Assembly: GCA_017480195.1 (NCBI GenBank)
Contig: JAFVBE010000006.1
Location: forward strand, 1 to 64,000
From: Lachnospiraceae bacterium
GTDB taxonomy: Bacteria > Bacillota > Clostridia > Lachnospirales > Lachnospiraceae
DNA length: 64,000 nucleotides
Direction: 5' to 3'
This document shows, one piece after another, positions 17,210 to 26,447 of this stretch (position 1 is the first letter of the stretch; each line of letters starts with the position of its first letter). The position numbers were made by a program, and so were the translations under genes. The notes beneath the pieces were generated by a model. It worked only from the letters and a program-made list of their open reading frames with translations. It ran no database searches and was not told the DNA's origin.

Positions 17210-18007
17210 TTAACATTCACAAAACTCCAGAACCCGATCATAAAAGTCTTTTGCCTCTTCAAAAGCACCATGTCCAAGCCCATCGTATATGTACAAATCG
17301 CTCCTTGCAATCGCATTGTTCAATTCGGATGCGGCTTCATTTCCAACCGTATGATCATCGCTACCTGCAATAATAAGTGTCGGGCAATTAACCTTTGACA
17401 GTTCACTACGGCAGTCGAATTTAAGGATTGCATGAGCGTTTTTCAGAAAGCGGTCATAGGATTTAGGCTTTGTGAATCTGGCGAGTAAGGGAAAAAACTT
17501 CCGATTCTTCTGAAGATATCTCTCTGAGTACATCTTTTCTGCAGTATCGACCATCAAAGCTGTATGATCTCCACGCACCGCCATATCAATCCAGCCTGTT
17601 ACGGCATCCTGTACAACAGTATTCGCATTCGGAGCCGTAACTGCAAGGATTAACTTCTTCACGATTTCCGGATGATATATTGCCATGTACTGTGCAATCA
17701 TGCCACCCTGGGAAACGCCAAAGAGATATGCCTGATTAATATCAATGGCCTTCATAGCCTGAATCTGATCATCTGCCATATCCCTGATTGAATAGCTCTC
17801 CGGCATCTTGTTCTTACGGCTGAACATATACACAGTATAATCCTTGAAGAACTTTTTATATGGGGACGAAAGAATCAACGCTTTTCCTTTTACTGTAGCC
17901 AGTCCATCTGAAAGTCCCGGTAAAACGACCAACTTCTTTTGACCTGTACCGAAGAAAACATAGTACATATCCGTATCGCCTATTGTTACACAGCCATTCT
18001 TCCTCAT
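17210..18007 (-). CDS. Alpha/beta hydrolase
   Basis: The protein has 265 residues and the alpha/beta hydrolase fold. The nucleophile elbow is GVSQGG (serine at about residue 100), the acid is in AGSDDHTVG (about 217-220), and the histidine is in DGLGHGAFEE near the end. No signal peptide is seen, so it should be cytoplasmic. The oxyanion region VVLPGLSDG near residue 33 also fits. AGGAG lies about 10 bases before the ATG. The substrate is unknown; family members include esterases, lipases and peptidases. It is isolated between two copies of a 35-nt hairpin repeat and two palindromic elements, which could mark it as a moved cassette. Confidence 0.85.
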   Translation of the reverse strand: MRKNGCVTIGDTDMYYVFFGTGQKKLVVLPGLSDGLATVKGKALILSSPYKKFFKDYTVYMFSRKNKMPESYSIRDMADDQIQAMKAIDINQAYLFGVSQGGMIAQYMAIYHPEIVKKLILAVTAPNANTVVQDAVTGWIDMAVRGDHTALMVDTAEKMYSERYLQKNRKFFPLLARFTKPKSYDRFLKNAHAILKFDCRSELSKVNCPTLIIAGSDDHTVGNEAASELNNAIARSDLYIYDGLGHGAFEEAKDFYDRVLEFCEC

Positions 18008-18048
18008 AATCTGACACTCCTGCTCAATGAATTAGTTAGATAAATGCC

Positions 18049-18213
18049 GATTTATATCAATTAGCCATGCCGACAAACTCGCAACCGCTTCGCTTGTTGC
18101 TCGTTGTCGCGGCATTCGCCGTATGTGCCCTTGCTCAAATATATCTGTCTGTGAGCAAGCTCCCGCCAGACAATTTGGCTCGTTCACGCATGGCTCATTT
18201 TAACGCGCAAATC
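18049..18213. repeat. Imperfect palindrome upstream of the hydrolase gene
   Basis: AGCCATGC (about 18061) and GCATGGCT (about 18187) are inverted, and GATTT/AAATC extend the pairing outwards. Inside are two local hairpins, one around CAACCGCTTCGCTTGTTG and one pairing CTTGCTCA with TGAGCAAG. It lies in the 5' region of the hydrolase gene. The 444 bases between 18007 and 18451 otherwise hold only the second 35-nt hairpin and a promoter. Confidence 0.5.
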
Positions 18214-18303
18214 CCAACTTGTTAAATTGTTAATATATTATCCCATGCATTTAGGTTTGTCAAATTATCTAATTTACAAATATAATATATGCTTAATATT
18301 ATC

Positions 18304-18339
18304 AGCTTGGATATCATAATTTATCGTGATGTTCAAGCT
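18304..18339 (+). repeat. 35-nt hairpin repeat, copy 2
   Basis: The same hairpin as at 17165, with an identical TTTATCG loop part and a stem of GCTTGGATATCA with TGATGTTCAAGC. It sits directly upstream of the promoter of the DUF6796 gene. Confidence 0.7.
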
Positions 18340-18357
18340 GAAACATTAAAAAAATAT

Positions 18358-18385
18358 TTGTAATTTATTTTTAGAATAGTATAAT
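18358..18385 (+). promoter_or_regulatory. Promoter of the DUF6796 gene
   Basis: TTGTAA (18358-18363), a 16-base spacer and TATAAT (18380-18385) give a plausible sigma-A promoter 66 bases before the start codon. Confidence 0.55.
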
Positions 18386-18450
18386 ATCAATTATAAAAAT
18401 TGAAATTTGGCAAGCAGATTATAATTCAGAACTATAGGGGGAGGATGAGC

Positions 18451-19080
18451 ATGAACTTGGAAATAACAATGGTTATAGGTCTAATCGGTGCATTTCTTAT
18501 GTTTTGCGGAGACATGACATTGTATTACAGCAAGAATGATTATAAACATGACGGGACCTTAAATCCCATAATTGATATTATGAAGAAGGTAAGCATAAAA
18601 CGTCTCTACATTGGTGGAATGATAGGTCCTTTGACAGCTTTTCTTTACTGTGTTGGATATTATCATCTGGTACTTTTCACAAAGGAAGAATATATAACAT
18701 TCGGGTGGGTTTTATTCATCATAAATTGCCTTGGCATCATTTGTGGCGGGGCTTATCATAGTCATTGTGCAAATCTGGGATTAATTGGGAGACATGATAA
18801 GGAATCACTTAAAGAAGTAGAAAACTATCTTAATTTTCAAAAGATAGTAGCATTCGGTATTCAGGCTGTCGGGTTTATTGGAATGGCGTTTATGATTGTT
18901 ATGGGCTGGACTATTCTTCCGAGATGGATGATTATACTGAGTCCTCTTGTACTTGTGTTGTTTTTGCCGCTTGTAAGGAAATTGCCTAAAGGATTGCATA
19001 TGATAATCTGCGGTGGATGGACAAATTTGATTTCAGTAATCTATTATGTCGCAGCACTTATCTGCGTGAAAGTATTATAG
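18451..19080 (+). CDS. DUF6796-like integral membrane protein
   Basis: The protein has 209 residues and about six membrane helices. The N-terminal segment GAFLMFCGDMTLYY, the segment RLYIGGMIGPLTAFLYCVGY and the conserved GGAYHSHCAN resemble proteins annotated as DUF6796; no biochemical role is known for that family. The ATG at 18451 is preceded by GGGGGAGG with 7 bases between them; earlier in-frame starts have no site. The gene is convergent with the methyltransferase gene, only 13 bases apart. Its own promoter and the hairpin repeat upstream suggest single-gene transcription. Confidence 0.7.
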   Translation: MNLEITMVIGLIGAFLMFCGDMTLYYSKNDYKHDGTLNPIIDIMKKVSIKRLYIGGMIGPLTAFLYCVGYYHLVLFTKEEYITFGWVLFIINCLGIICGGAYHSHCANLGLIGRHDKESLKEVENYLNFQKIVAFGIQAVGFIGMAFMIVMGWTILPRWMIILSPLVLVLFLPLVRKLPKGLHMIICGGWTNLISVIYYVAALICVKVL

Positions 19081-19093
19081 CTTTGAAGATTAT

Positions 19094-19696
19094 TTACAAC
19101 CTATATATATAAGCCTTCTCATCAGGATCGTCCTCGTATCCGGGAAGTTTGATAACCTCATCAAGCCTAAGTGGGAACTTGCGGATTACACTTATCATCT
19201 CGTAGGTGCAGTAGTACAGAATAATTGTGACCTGACGCAGATTTTCGTGTACGGACTTCATAATCTTATTTATAATGCTCTCCAATACCTCAGCGGAGAA
19301 TGGATTAAAGAAGTAGAAGAAGTTGTCACTTGGAGCTATCTCGTAATCGGCTGCATGAATATTAAGAAGTGAGAATTTGTATTCCTGTTCCATAAACTTC
19401 TTGTGATAGGCTTCTGCATTTTGAGAAAGCTTGTCATAGATTTCTCTGTTATCCTCTATGCCGGTTACATTGCAGAAGAATCTGTTATTACAGTAGAATA
19501 ACACTCTGCCCATACCACAGCCAAAGTCAACTATCGTGTCATCGGGGTTTATATATACATCTTCAAAAATGCGCATAAGAACCTCATACTCGGTTGACTC
19601 ATGTATAGTATAGTCTGAGAGGGATTCATTATCTTTTAAATGCTCGTGATTGGTTAATATACCGAAGAAATCTTCGAAAGTTTTTTCCTGACTCAT
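19094..19696 (-). CDS. Class I SAM-dependent methyltransferase
   Basis: The protein has 200 residues. The SAM-binding motif I is VDFGCGMGRVLFY at about residues 56-68, with the acidic ribose-binding end of strand 2 in VTGIEDN. The segment FFYFFNPFS in the second half takes the place of motif IV. The substrate cannot be told. It lies last in a likely minus-strand operon after DUF1934 and murI (36 bases from DUF1934). The ribosome-binding site is weak, GAAAG. Small-molecule or protein methylation are both possible. Confidence 0.8.
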   Translation of the reverse strand: MSQEKTFEDFFGILTNHEHLKDNESLSDYTIHESTEYEVLMRIFEDVYINPDDTIVDFGCGMGRVLFYCNNRFFCNVTGIEDNREIYDKLSQNAEAYHKKFMEQEYKFSLLNIHAADYEIAPSDNFFYFFNPFSAEVLESIINKIMKSVHENLRQVTIILYYCTYEMISVIRKFPLRLDEVIKLPGYEDDPDEKAYIYRL

Positions 19697-19732
19697 ATAT
19701 TGCTCACTTTCTTCAATGTCTGTTATGACATC

Positions 19733-20188
19733 TCAATCGTTATCCTGCGTATTATTTGCATCTTTTTTCTGTGTTACCCTGATAAACATATTCATACTTG
19801 TAGGTGGAGTAAGAGCGTCTCCCACATCAAGCAGATATGATGAATTGATGGTTAGCTCGCCTAATTCATCCTCAAGAAAATTATCTATACACTCGTATTT
19901 TTCCGTAATTAATGTGATAGGAAGATTGCCGAAAGGGGTTTCATAGGCAGTATTATGTGTGACCGACTCACTGTATATGAAATCCGTCGTCAGCTCACCT
20001 CGTCTGATAATCCTTAGTTCAGAGGTATTTATATACATAGTTGTCTTGGTAATCTCTCCTTCGCCTGATAAATCTTCGGAATAAGTAAGACGATAGCCGT
20101 CATTATGCTTATACATAAGGGCGGTATTCTCGCTGCGGCTTTTTGTGCCTTCTCCATCTGTACTTTCTATAACCAAATTAACTCTCAT
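19733..20188 (-). CDS. DUF1934 (YwiB-like) beta-barrel protein
   Basis: This small cytoplasmic protein has 151 residues. The family has a lipocalin-like beta barrel and no proven role. Recognisable parts are YRLTYSEDLSGEGEITKTTMYI in the first half and ETPFGNLPITL followed by SSYLLDVGD in the second. The start is moved to 20188 because GAAGG lies 8 bases upstream; the ATG at 20203 forms part of that site. In other Firmicutes the gene is found next to argS or rpoE; here it sits between murI and a methyltransferase. Confidence 0.8.
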   Translation of the reverse strand: MRVNLVIESTDGEGTKSRSENTALMYKHNDGYRLTYSEDLSGEGEITKTTMYINTSELRIIRRGELTTDFIYSESVTHNTAYETPFGNLPITLITEKYECIDNFLEDELGELTINSSYLLDVGDALTPPTSMNMFIRVTQKKDANNTQDND

Positions 20189-20257
20189 AGCTTTTACCTT
20201 CATAATTTGTTATAAAATGAATTAATCGTATATAACAGAATAAAAACATCTGCTTGT

Positions 20258-21061
20258 TTAATAGCTTTCTATATCAACAACATTAACCATATCTACATTT
20301 ATCGGAAGAACCTTGTCGGCAAAGGCTTTAAACTTATCCATACCATCGCTTACATAGAAATCATAGCTTGGAACATTGCTTCGGCTGTTAAGAAGCTTTT
20401 TATCACTTAAGATATTTTTTAACTCCTTAGCAGTCTCATAAGCTGGGTTAATAAGTGTTACCTCGTCTCCCATATATCGCTTGATAGGATTGAACAGGAG
20501 AGGATAGTGTGTACAGCCTAATACAAGCGAGTCTACACCGTAAGGCTTAAGCTCTGACAGATACCTGTGTATCATATCATCGGTAATCCTGTCCTCAAGC
20601 AATCCTTCCTCGACAAGCGGTACAAATAAGGGACATGCCTTACCTATTACATTTACTTCCTCGTCGAGTTGCCTTATGTAGTCTGTATATATGCCGGATT
20701 TAATCGTTGCCTCAGTGCCTATTACACCAACATGCTTGGTCTTGGTTTTTTCGACAGCCATTTTTGCTCCCGGTCTTACCACACCTATGACAGGGAGGTC
20801 TATCTCATCGCGCATATCCTCAAGAGCAAGTGCACTGGCGGTATTGCAGGCAACTACGATTGCTTTGACATTCTTGGTTCTTAGAAACCTTACAATCTGT
20901 CTTGAGAATTTAAGTATCGTGTTCTTGGATTTACTGCCGTAAGGAACACGCGCGGTATCTCCAAAATATATTACATTTTCACTTGGAAGCTGGCGCATTA
21001 TCTCTCTTACTACAGTAAGACCGCCGACGCCTGAGTCAAATACTCCTATTGGTGCATTCAT
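20258..21061 (-). CDS. murI: Glutamate racemase
   Basis: This enzyme makes D-glutamate for peptidoglycan in the cytoplasm by a two-cysteine mechanism. The protein has 267 residues. IGVFDSGVGGLTV opens the sequence, the first catalytic cysteine is in VVACNTASA (about residue 73) and the second is in LGCTHYPLL (about 184). Both regions are intact. AGGAGG precedes the start. It is the first gene of a short minus-strand group with DUF1934 and the methyltransferase. Confidence 0.95.
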   Translation of the reverse strand: MNAPIGVFDSGVGGLTVVREIMRQLPSENVIYFGDTARVPYGSKSKNTILKFSRQIVRFLRTKNVKAIVVACNTASALALEDMRDEIDLPVIGVVRPGAKMAVEKTKTKHVGVIGTEATIKSGIYTDYIRQLDEEVNVIGKACPLFVPLVEEGLLEDRITDDMIHRYLSELKPYGVDSLVLGCTHYPLLFNPIKRYMGDEVTLINPAYETAKELKNILSDKKLLNSRSNVPSYDFYVSDGMDKFKAFADKVLPINVDMVNVVDIESY

Positions 21062-21112
21062 TTTATAACCTCCTGACTAACATAAATTATATAATAAATA
21101 TTATTAATCTTT

Positions 21113-22006
21113 TTAACTTTCCTCAGCATCTGTATTATCGTGCTCTGCCTGATTATCATCAGTTGTTTTGCGCCTGAGCATATAGTTAATAATTAATATG
21201 CCGGATACAAGTATTATACATGATGCTGCGCCGGCTATAACACAGCTTAAATCGCTTGCAAATAACACTGCCGGAACAAATATTATACTCAGATTGACTG
21301 CAATATGGAAACATATGCTCGCAGATAAGGTTTTAGACTTTACGGCAATATATCCAAGCAGAATACCAAGTATAAATGCATATGTACCCTGAATTATATT
21401 GCCGTGATATAAGCCAAATAAAAAGGCTTGCAAAATAACTGCGGCATATATCGGCATACATTTTTTCCCATAAGACAGTATCAGTCCGCGGAATAGTATT
21501 TCCTCTGCTATAGGTGCAAGCAGAAATACTGATAGATACATAAGCCATGAGGCAGATGCTCCTGTTACATTTGATATAAGTTTATCATATTCTTTAAATA
21601 AAGTCTCGAATATCGGGCGTATTAAGGCTAATACACTGTCTACTAACACCTGTGCCGCCATACCTGCTATAATTAATGGAATTAGCACAGGTGGTTTTAT
21701 AATGCTAAAAAAGCCTTCTTTTATAGAAGGCTTTTTAGTTTTGTAATACCATATTCCAAACACCAGGATATACAATGTATATTGTATAAATGAAAGTGCT
21801 GCCATATTCATTGGCTGTGTATAATCCTTTGATAATATGTATTCAATAGTGTTGTTAGAGTTTGTCTTTTGGTCAGAAAGCATATTTTTGATAAAGATAG
21901 CTGCTATATCTCCGACAACAACAATTATCTGAATAAGCATGGCAAAAAACAGTGGTAAAAAAATATTTATAATATTTTTAATGCTCACGCTTTTCTTAGA
22001 TTCCAT
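21113..22006 (-). CDS. CPBP family intramembrane metalloprotease
   Basis: An integral membrane protein of 297 residues with about eight helices. The CPBP (Abi/Rce1) motifs are present: EEILFRG in LAPIAEEILFRGLI, and FGLYHGN, which supplies the metal-binding histidine. Some bacterial members process or protect against peptides, but the substrate here is unknown. The start is set at the ATG at 22006, overlapping the last codons of the upstream gene by 11 bases. The longer frame beginning at 22111 would add 35 lysine/arginine-rich residues that read out of frame through the previous gene. Translational coupling is therefore likely. Confidence 0.85.
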   Translation of the reverse strand: MESKKSVSIKNIINIFLPLFFAMLIQIIVVVGDIAAIFIKNMLSDQKTNSNNTIEYILSKDYTQPMNMAALSFIQYTLYILVFGIWYYKTKKPSIKEGFFSIIKPPVLIPLIIAGMAAQVLVDSVLALIRPIFETLFKEYDKLISNVTGASASWLMYLSVFLLAPIAEEILFRGLILSYGKKCMPIYAAVILQAFLFGLYHGNIIQGTYAFILGILLGYIAVKSKTLSASICFHIAVNLSIIFVPAVLFASDLSCVIAGAASCIILVSGILIINYMLRRKTTDDNQAEHDNTDAEES

Positions 22007-22598
22007 CTTTAATCTTCTTTGCTCTTTCTTTTTCTTTCTTAATCTGCTCCTTTGTTTTCTCTTGAGAGATGCCTTTTTCTTTGTTCTGCTTCTTGGCAAG
22101 GAGCTCGTCATTTAATTGCTTCTGATACTCAGCCTGCTTTTGCTGCATTCTCTGACGGAAGCCTTTCTTCTTCTTTTTCTTGCCGGTTTCCTCCTCGGCA
22201 GCAACATTATTCTTCTTGCCTCTTATACTCTTGACGCTTATTATGTATATACCGCTTACCATAGCCTTAACCTCACCCTTTGTAGGAAGGTCTTCAAATA
22301 TCGCATCATCACAGATAAAGTTCATAATCTGCGGACCGACCTTGGCTTTAACTATAGGAAGTTTAGCCTTATGGTATCTCTTAGGTGTCTGCTCCATAAC
22401 TATCTTAGGGAGCCCCGCGTCTTTCATGGGCAGATATTTTTTATCTATTATAAGCATTGTAGCGGGCTGTGCTGCCTCTGCCATCTGTTCCTTCTGGTCT
22501 AACTGTCTTTGCTGCAGCTTGTTGCCTACTCTGTATAATATGAATAATATTATCAGTGCAACAGCCATTATAATAAGTAATATTCCCCACCAAGGCAT
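21996..22598 (-). CDS. Unknown single-pass membrane protein with basic C-terminal tail
   Basis: I do not recognise a family name. The 200 residues begin with one strong membrane helix (about 3-22) without a lipobox or cleavage site. A soluble segment of about 90 residues follows (MLIIDKKYLPMKDAGLP, a probable small beta domain). The last 70 residues are very rich in K, E and Q, probably helical or coiled coil. It lies between plsC and the CPBP protease gene and overlaps the latter, which suggests a shared membrane-related role. Confidence 0.65.
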   Translation of the reverse strand: MPWWGILLIIMAVALIILFILYRVGNKLQQRQLDQKEQMAEAAQPATMLIIDKKYLPMKDAGLPKIVMEQTPKRYHKAKLPIVKAKVGPQIMNFICDDAIFEDLPTKGEVKAMVSGIYIISVKSIRGKKNNVAAEEETGKKKKKKGFRQRMQQKQAEYQKQLNDELLAKKQNKEKGISQEKTKEQIKKEKERAKKIKDGI

Positions 22599-22616
22599 TT
22601 TTTGTATCCTCCTGTT

Positions 22617-23342
22617 TTATATTTTATGAGTTTTTCTCATCCCTGCGATAATATCAGGAATTTCCTTGTATTTGGCTTTTCTTTCCTTAATCGGATAATC
22701 ATTCGGATATATTGGTTCTCCGAATTCTATGAATACCTCCTGCCATTTTCTTAAGCCCTTAGGTGCGCGTTCAAGTAAAATGTCTGTCCTTGATACTGCA
22801 AATGGAATTATAGGACAGCCGGATTTATCTGCCATCTTATAGCCGCCTTCCTTAAATGGAAGAAATGTGTCCTCATGGCTTCTGTGCCCCTCCGGGAAAA
22901 GTACCATAGAATGTCCCTGCTTTAGAAGCTCGGCACCCTGATTAATCGTCTCAAGTCCCTGTCTGATATTGTCTCTGTCTAAGAAAAGACAGCCAATAGC
23001 CTTCATATAAAGTCGAATTAACGGGGCTTTCTTCATCTCACTTTTGGCGATGTAGCCGACCGGTCTTCCAATGGTGTTATGTGTTATAAGAATGTCAAAA
23101 TAGCTTCTGTGATTGCCTACAAATAAGCAGGCTATATCCTCAGGTATATTCTCATGTCCTCTGACCGTCACCTTTGCTTTCATAAGCTTAAGCTCAAGGA
23201 AGAAAAATCCTCGTACCAGCCTGTATGCTTTCTCCCATGCGGCATCAGGATCCTTCTTGGAAAGTGCCTTCAGATACCAGTAGTAGGGAGTAATCACAAA
23301 GGATGATAAAAATAATATAAAGAATGCTATAAATGTACGCAT
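22617..23342 (-). CDS. plsC: 1-acyl-sn-glycerol-3-phosphate acyltransferase
   Basis: This membrane-associated enzyme adds the second acyl chain in phosphatidic acid synthesis. The protein has 241 residues. The catalytic HX4D motif is NHRSYFD (about residues 77-82) and the phosphate-binding motif is FPEGHRS (about 150). One hydrophobic helix at the N terminus should anchor it. It lies 21 bases downstream of malQ and 18 bases upstream of the next gene, so it is part of a minus-strand operon. Confidence 0.92.
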   Translation of the reverse strand: MRTFIAFFILFLSSFVITPYYWYLKALSKKDPDAAWEKAYRLVRGFFFLELKLMKAKVTVRGHENIPEDIACLFVGNHRSYFDILITHNTIGRPVGYIAKSEMKKAPLIRLYMKAIGCLFLDRDNIRQGLETINQGAELLKQGHSMVLFPEGHRSHEDTFLPFKEGGYKMADKSGCPIIPFAVSRTDILLERAPKGLRKWQEVFIEFGEPIYPNDYPIKERKAKYKEIPDIIAGMRKTHKI

Positions 23343-23363
23343 TTAACCCCTCCCAACAATATA

Positions 23364-24908
23364 TTATCTGCCATACATTTTACAGGTTTCATATAATCTG
23401 GCTGATAGTTCTGGTGTAAGGGCTTCCTGCTTATAACGCCAAGCCCAGTTGCCTTCGCCGACACCGGGAGTATTAAATCTCGCCCAGGAGTCAAGACAGA
23501 GTACATCCTGCATAGGAACTATAGCCATATTTGCTACAGAGCCAAAGCAGGCTCTTATCAGTATCCAGCATATATCATTGCCATCAGTTGAAAAATATCG
23601 TCTTAACTTATCCTTCGATGATTCATATGCATGCTTGTACCAGCCGAGAGTTGTATCATTATCATGGGTTCCCGTATAGCATACACAGTTTCTGATAAAG
23701 TTATGTGGGAGAAAATCATTCTCTTCCGGATTCTCAAATGCGAACTGTAGTATCTTCATACCCGGTAAGCCGAATTTGTCTCTTAAATCTGCTACGGACT
23801 GATCTATCTCGCCTAAGTCCTCTGCTATTATAGGAAGGTGGTATCCAAGTGTTGCCTCAAGCTGTGTGAAGAAATTAACACCCGGTGCTTCAACCCATTT
23901 ACCGTTTATAGCTGTTGTCTCGCCATAAGGTACTGCCCAGAATTTGTCAAAGCCTCTGAAATGGTCTATTCTTAAGAAGTCAGCTAAGGTAAGCTGATGT
24001 TTAATTCTGTTAAGCCACCATTCGTAGCCTGTCTCGGTATGCTTCTTCCAGTTGTAGAGCGGATTGCCCCAGAGCTGACCTGTAGCTGAGAAATAATCAG
24101 GCGGTACACCTGCAACTACAGTAGGATAACCATCACTGTCAAGTAAAAAGAGCTTCTGGTTGGCCCATACATCAACGCTGTCCCAAGCCATAAATATTGG
24201 AATGTCGCCGACAATCGATATGTCTTTTTCATTTGCATAAGCCTTCAAAGCCAGCCATTCCTTAGTGAATAAGTATTGAATAAATTTATAATAACCGATT
24301 TCCTTATCAAGCTTCTTCTTCCAAGCTTCCTTCTGCTTCTTATTAGGCTTCTTGAGGTCATCTTCCCACATATACCAAGGCATACCGTTGTGATAGTCCT
24401 TGCCTGCCATGAATAAAGCATAATCATCTAACCAATATGCGTTTATCTCACAGAAGCCCTTGTAGTCTGCAAGAAGCTCAGGACTTGTAGATACGCCGTC
24501 TGCTATATCCTCATCAGTAAATCTTGCGTAAGCCTGCTTGAGCAGCCTTGTCTTAAATTCTATCAAAGCGCCGTAGTTTACCTGCTCAGGATTCCACTGT
24601 GGCATATCGTAGAAATCACTGTCGTATAAAAGCTGTAATTCTTTCAGATGGTCGAGACTTATTATAAGAGGCTGACCTGCAAATGCTGAGAAAGGCTGAT
24701 ATGGTGAATCACCGAATCCCGTATGTCCCAGAGGAAGCACCTGCCAGGTGTTAAGTCCCGAACGCTCCAGAAAATCTATAAAATCATAAGCTCCCCTGCC
24801 TAAATCTCCGATACCATATGGACCCGGAAAGGAAGTAGGGTGTACTAATATTCCTGTGTATCTCTTAGGCTTTTTCTCTCTAAAGCCTGTTATATTGGCG
24901 TCTGCCAT
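23364..24908 (-). CDS. malQ: 4-alpha-glucanotransferase (amylomaltase)
   Basis: This GH77 enzyme moves alpha-1,4-glucan segments between maltodextrins. The protein has 514 residues, the usual length of the short amylomaltase type. The sequence opens with GILVHPTSFPGPYGIGDLG; the nucleophile region is LRIDHFRG, the acid/base region is IAEDLGEI, and the third acidic residue is in YTGTHDNDT. It supports glycogen and maltodextrin breakdown together with glgP at 3.5 kb. A spaced AGGAGG precedes the start. It heads a run of minus-strand genes down to the CPBP protease. Confidence 0.95.
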   Translation of the reverse strand: MADANITGFREKKPKRYTGILVHPTSFPGPYGIGDLGRGAYDFIDFLERSGLNTWQVLPLGHTGFGDSPYQPFSAFAGQPLIISLDHLKELQLLYDSDFYDMPQWNPEQVNYGALIEFKTRLLKQAYARFTDEDIADGVSTSPELLADYKGFCEINAYWLDDYALFMAGKDYHNGMPWYMWEDDLKKPNKKQKEAWKKKLDKEIGYYKFIQYLFTKEWLALKAYANEKDISIVGDIPIFMAWDSVDVWANQKLFLLDSDGYPTVVAGVPPDYFSATGQLWGNPLYNWKKHTETGYEWWLNRIKHQLTLADFLRIDHFRGFDKFWAVPYGETTAINGKWVEAPGVNFFTQLEATLGYHLPIIAEDLGEIDQSVADLRDKFGLPGMKILQFAFENPEENDFLPHNFIRNCVCYTGTHDNDTTLGWYKHAYESSKDKLRRYFSTDGNDICWILIRACFGSVANMAIVPMQDVLCLDSWARFNTPGVGEGNWAWRYKQEALTPELSARLYETCKMYGR

Positions 24909-24981
24909 ATATTTATCCTCCTAATTATATTTTTAACACGCAACCTCAATTATACAGAAAATGTGCGGAAAAAACAATATT

Positions 24982-26169
24982 TTAATTATACATATTATAC
25001 AGTTTTTCAAACAAAGGTATGGATTTTTCGACTGTGTCGGTTGTAACACAGTAGGAAATCCTGAAATGTCCCGGACAGTTGAAGCTGTCTCCCGGAACTA
25101 TAATAAGATTTAATTCCTTTGCTGCGGTCCAGCAGAATTCGTTTGCATCTGCGATAGGAGTGCGTGGGAACATATAGAAGGTGCCACCCGGTTCAACTAT
25201 ATGGTAGCCTATGTGTGTAAGCTCCTTGTATAATATATTTTTATTCGTCTCGTAAACTGACAAATCACTCGTGGTATAAAGTACATTCTCAATACCAAGC
25301 TGGATGAGTGATGGCGGGCAGTTGTGTCCTGTGAATCTGGAAATCTGACCACACATAAGAATGATGAGTTTGGCATCCTTGCATGCCGGATTAACTGCAA
25401 CATAACCTATTCTTTCACCCGGAAGTGAAAGGCTCTTGCTAAAGGAGTAGCAGCAGATTGAATTGTCGTAGAAGGAGGAGATAAATGGTGCATCTGTACC
25501 CTCGAATACTATCTCCCTGTAAGGCTCATCAGATACAATATATATATCGTGACCGTATTCCTTCTGCTTTGCTTGAAGTATGTCAGCGAGCTTCTTTATA
25601 GTCTCGGTGGAATATACTATACCTGACGGGTTGTTAGGCGAATTGATTAAGACTGCCTGTACTCCCGGATTGAGTGCTTTTTCAAATTCCTCAAAATTAA
25701 TCTGGAAGGTATCTATATCTGCAGGAACTATGGTAAGCTTAGCACCGGTACCTTCTACATAAGGTACATATTCAGGGAAATATGGTGCAAATGTTATAAC
25801 CTCGTCACCATCCTTAACTACACATCTTACTGCGTGAGCTATGGCACCTGCGGCACCTGTTGTCATAAATATCTCATCCTTTGTATAATTCATACCAAAT
25901 CTTTTGTTAAGTGAAGCGGCAACAGCTTCTCTTGTCGAGTCTATACCAAGTGATGGGCTGTAGCCATGGAGAGAGACAGGATTTTTCGCCTCAAGCATAC
26001 TTATAAGACCGTCCGTAAATTCCTGTGGCGTCGGAACTGACGGATTGCCAAGCGAAAAATTATATATATTCTCAGCACCTATCTCGGCTGCCCTTTTATT
26101 TGCATATGTAAAAAATTCTCTTATGACGGAGCCCTTGCCTGTCATATCCTTGTATAATTCGTTAATCAT
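24982..26169 (-). CDS. Pyridoxal-phosphate-dependent aminotransferase, class I/II
   Basis: The protein has 395 residues and is a fold-type I aminotransferase of the aspartate-aminotransferase group. The PLP lysine lies in SFSKSLSLPGERIGY (about residue 238), and the cofactor-contacting segments NSPNNPSG and SDEPYREI are intact. The C-terminal substrate arginine is probably in GHFRISYC. It most likely handles aspartate, alanine or a related amino acid, but the sequence does not settle which. It is separated from malQ by about 70 bases and preceded by three hairpins. Confidence 0.88.
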   Translation of the reverse strand: MINELYKDMTGKGSVIREFFTYANKRAAEIGAENIYNFSLGNPSVPTPQEFTDGLISMLEAKNPVSLHGYSPSLGIDSTREAVAASLNKRFGMNYTKDEIFMTTGAAGAIAHAVRCVVKDGDEVITFAPYFPEYVPYVEGTGAKLTIVPADIDTFQINFEEFEKALNPGVQAVLINSPNNPSGIVYSTETIKKLADILQAKQKEYGHDIYIVSDEPYREIVFEGTDAPFISSFYDNSICCYSFSKSLSLPGERIGYVAVNPACKDAKLIILMCGQISRFTGHNCPPSLIQLGIENVLYTTSDLSVYETNKNILYKELTHIGYHIVEPGGTFYMFPRTPIADANEFCWTAAKELNLIIVPGDSFNCPGHFRISYCVTTDTVEKSIPLFEKLYNMYN

Positions 26170-26206
26170 TGTATTACTTACTCCTTTAATTTATGATGAT
26201 ACGAAT

Positions 26207-26336
26207 AAAGTGCCGTTTAAGGCACTTTGCGTGCGAGCTACGCATACTTAGCGGAGCGTTTTTTAATTTACCGGTTAAACCTGTAAATTAAAAAACGAGT
26301 GATGAATCAAACCGGGGAGGGATTTATTCATCACTC
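26207..26336. terminator. Three consecutive hairpins between minus-strand genes
   Basis: AAAGTGCC/GGCACTTT (26207-26228), CGTTTTTTAATTTAC with its perfect complement (26257-26297) and GAGTGATGAAT/ATTCATCACTC (26297-26336) form three back-to-back stems. On the minus strand the third is followed by GTTTTTTAATTT, so it should end transcription of the chemoreceptor-like gene. The first two lie in the leader of the aminotransferase gene. Confidence 0.7.
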
Positions 26337-26447
26337 ATTTAGGGGAGAGAGGATTCAAATATATGAAAAGCTCTTTACAAAACATACAATAACATATAAA
26401 TGTGTTCAAATTATGTCCTAATTGTGAAATGTGTTTTCAGAAATAAA

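Noticed and set aside
22007..22111. A 35-residue basic N-terminal extension of the CPBP protease
   Set aside because: It reads through the lysine-rich end of the upstream gene in another frame and would be unlike the family; the ATG at 22006 overlaps that gene in the normal way.
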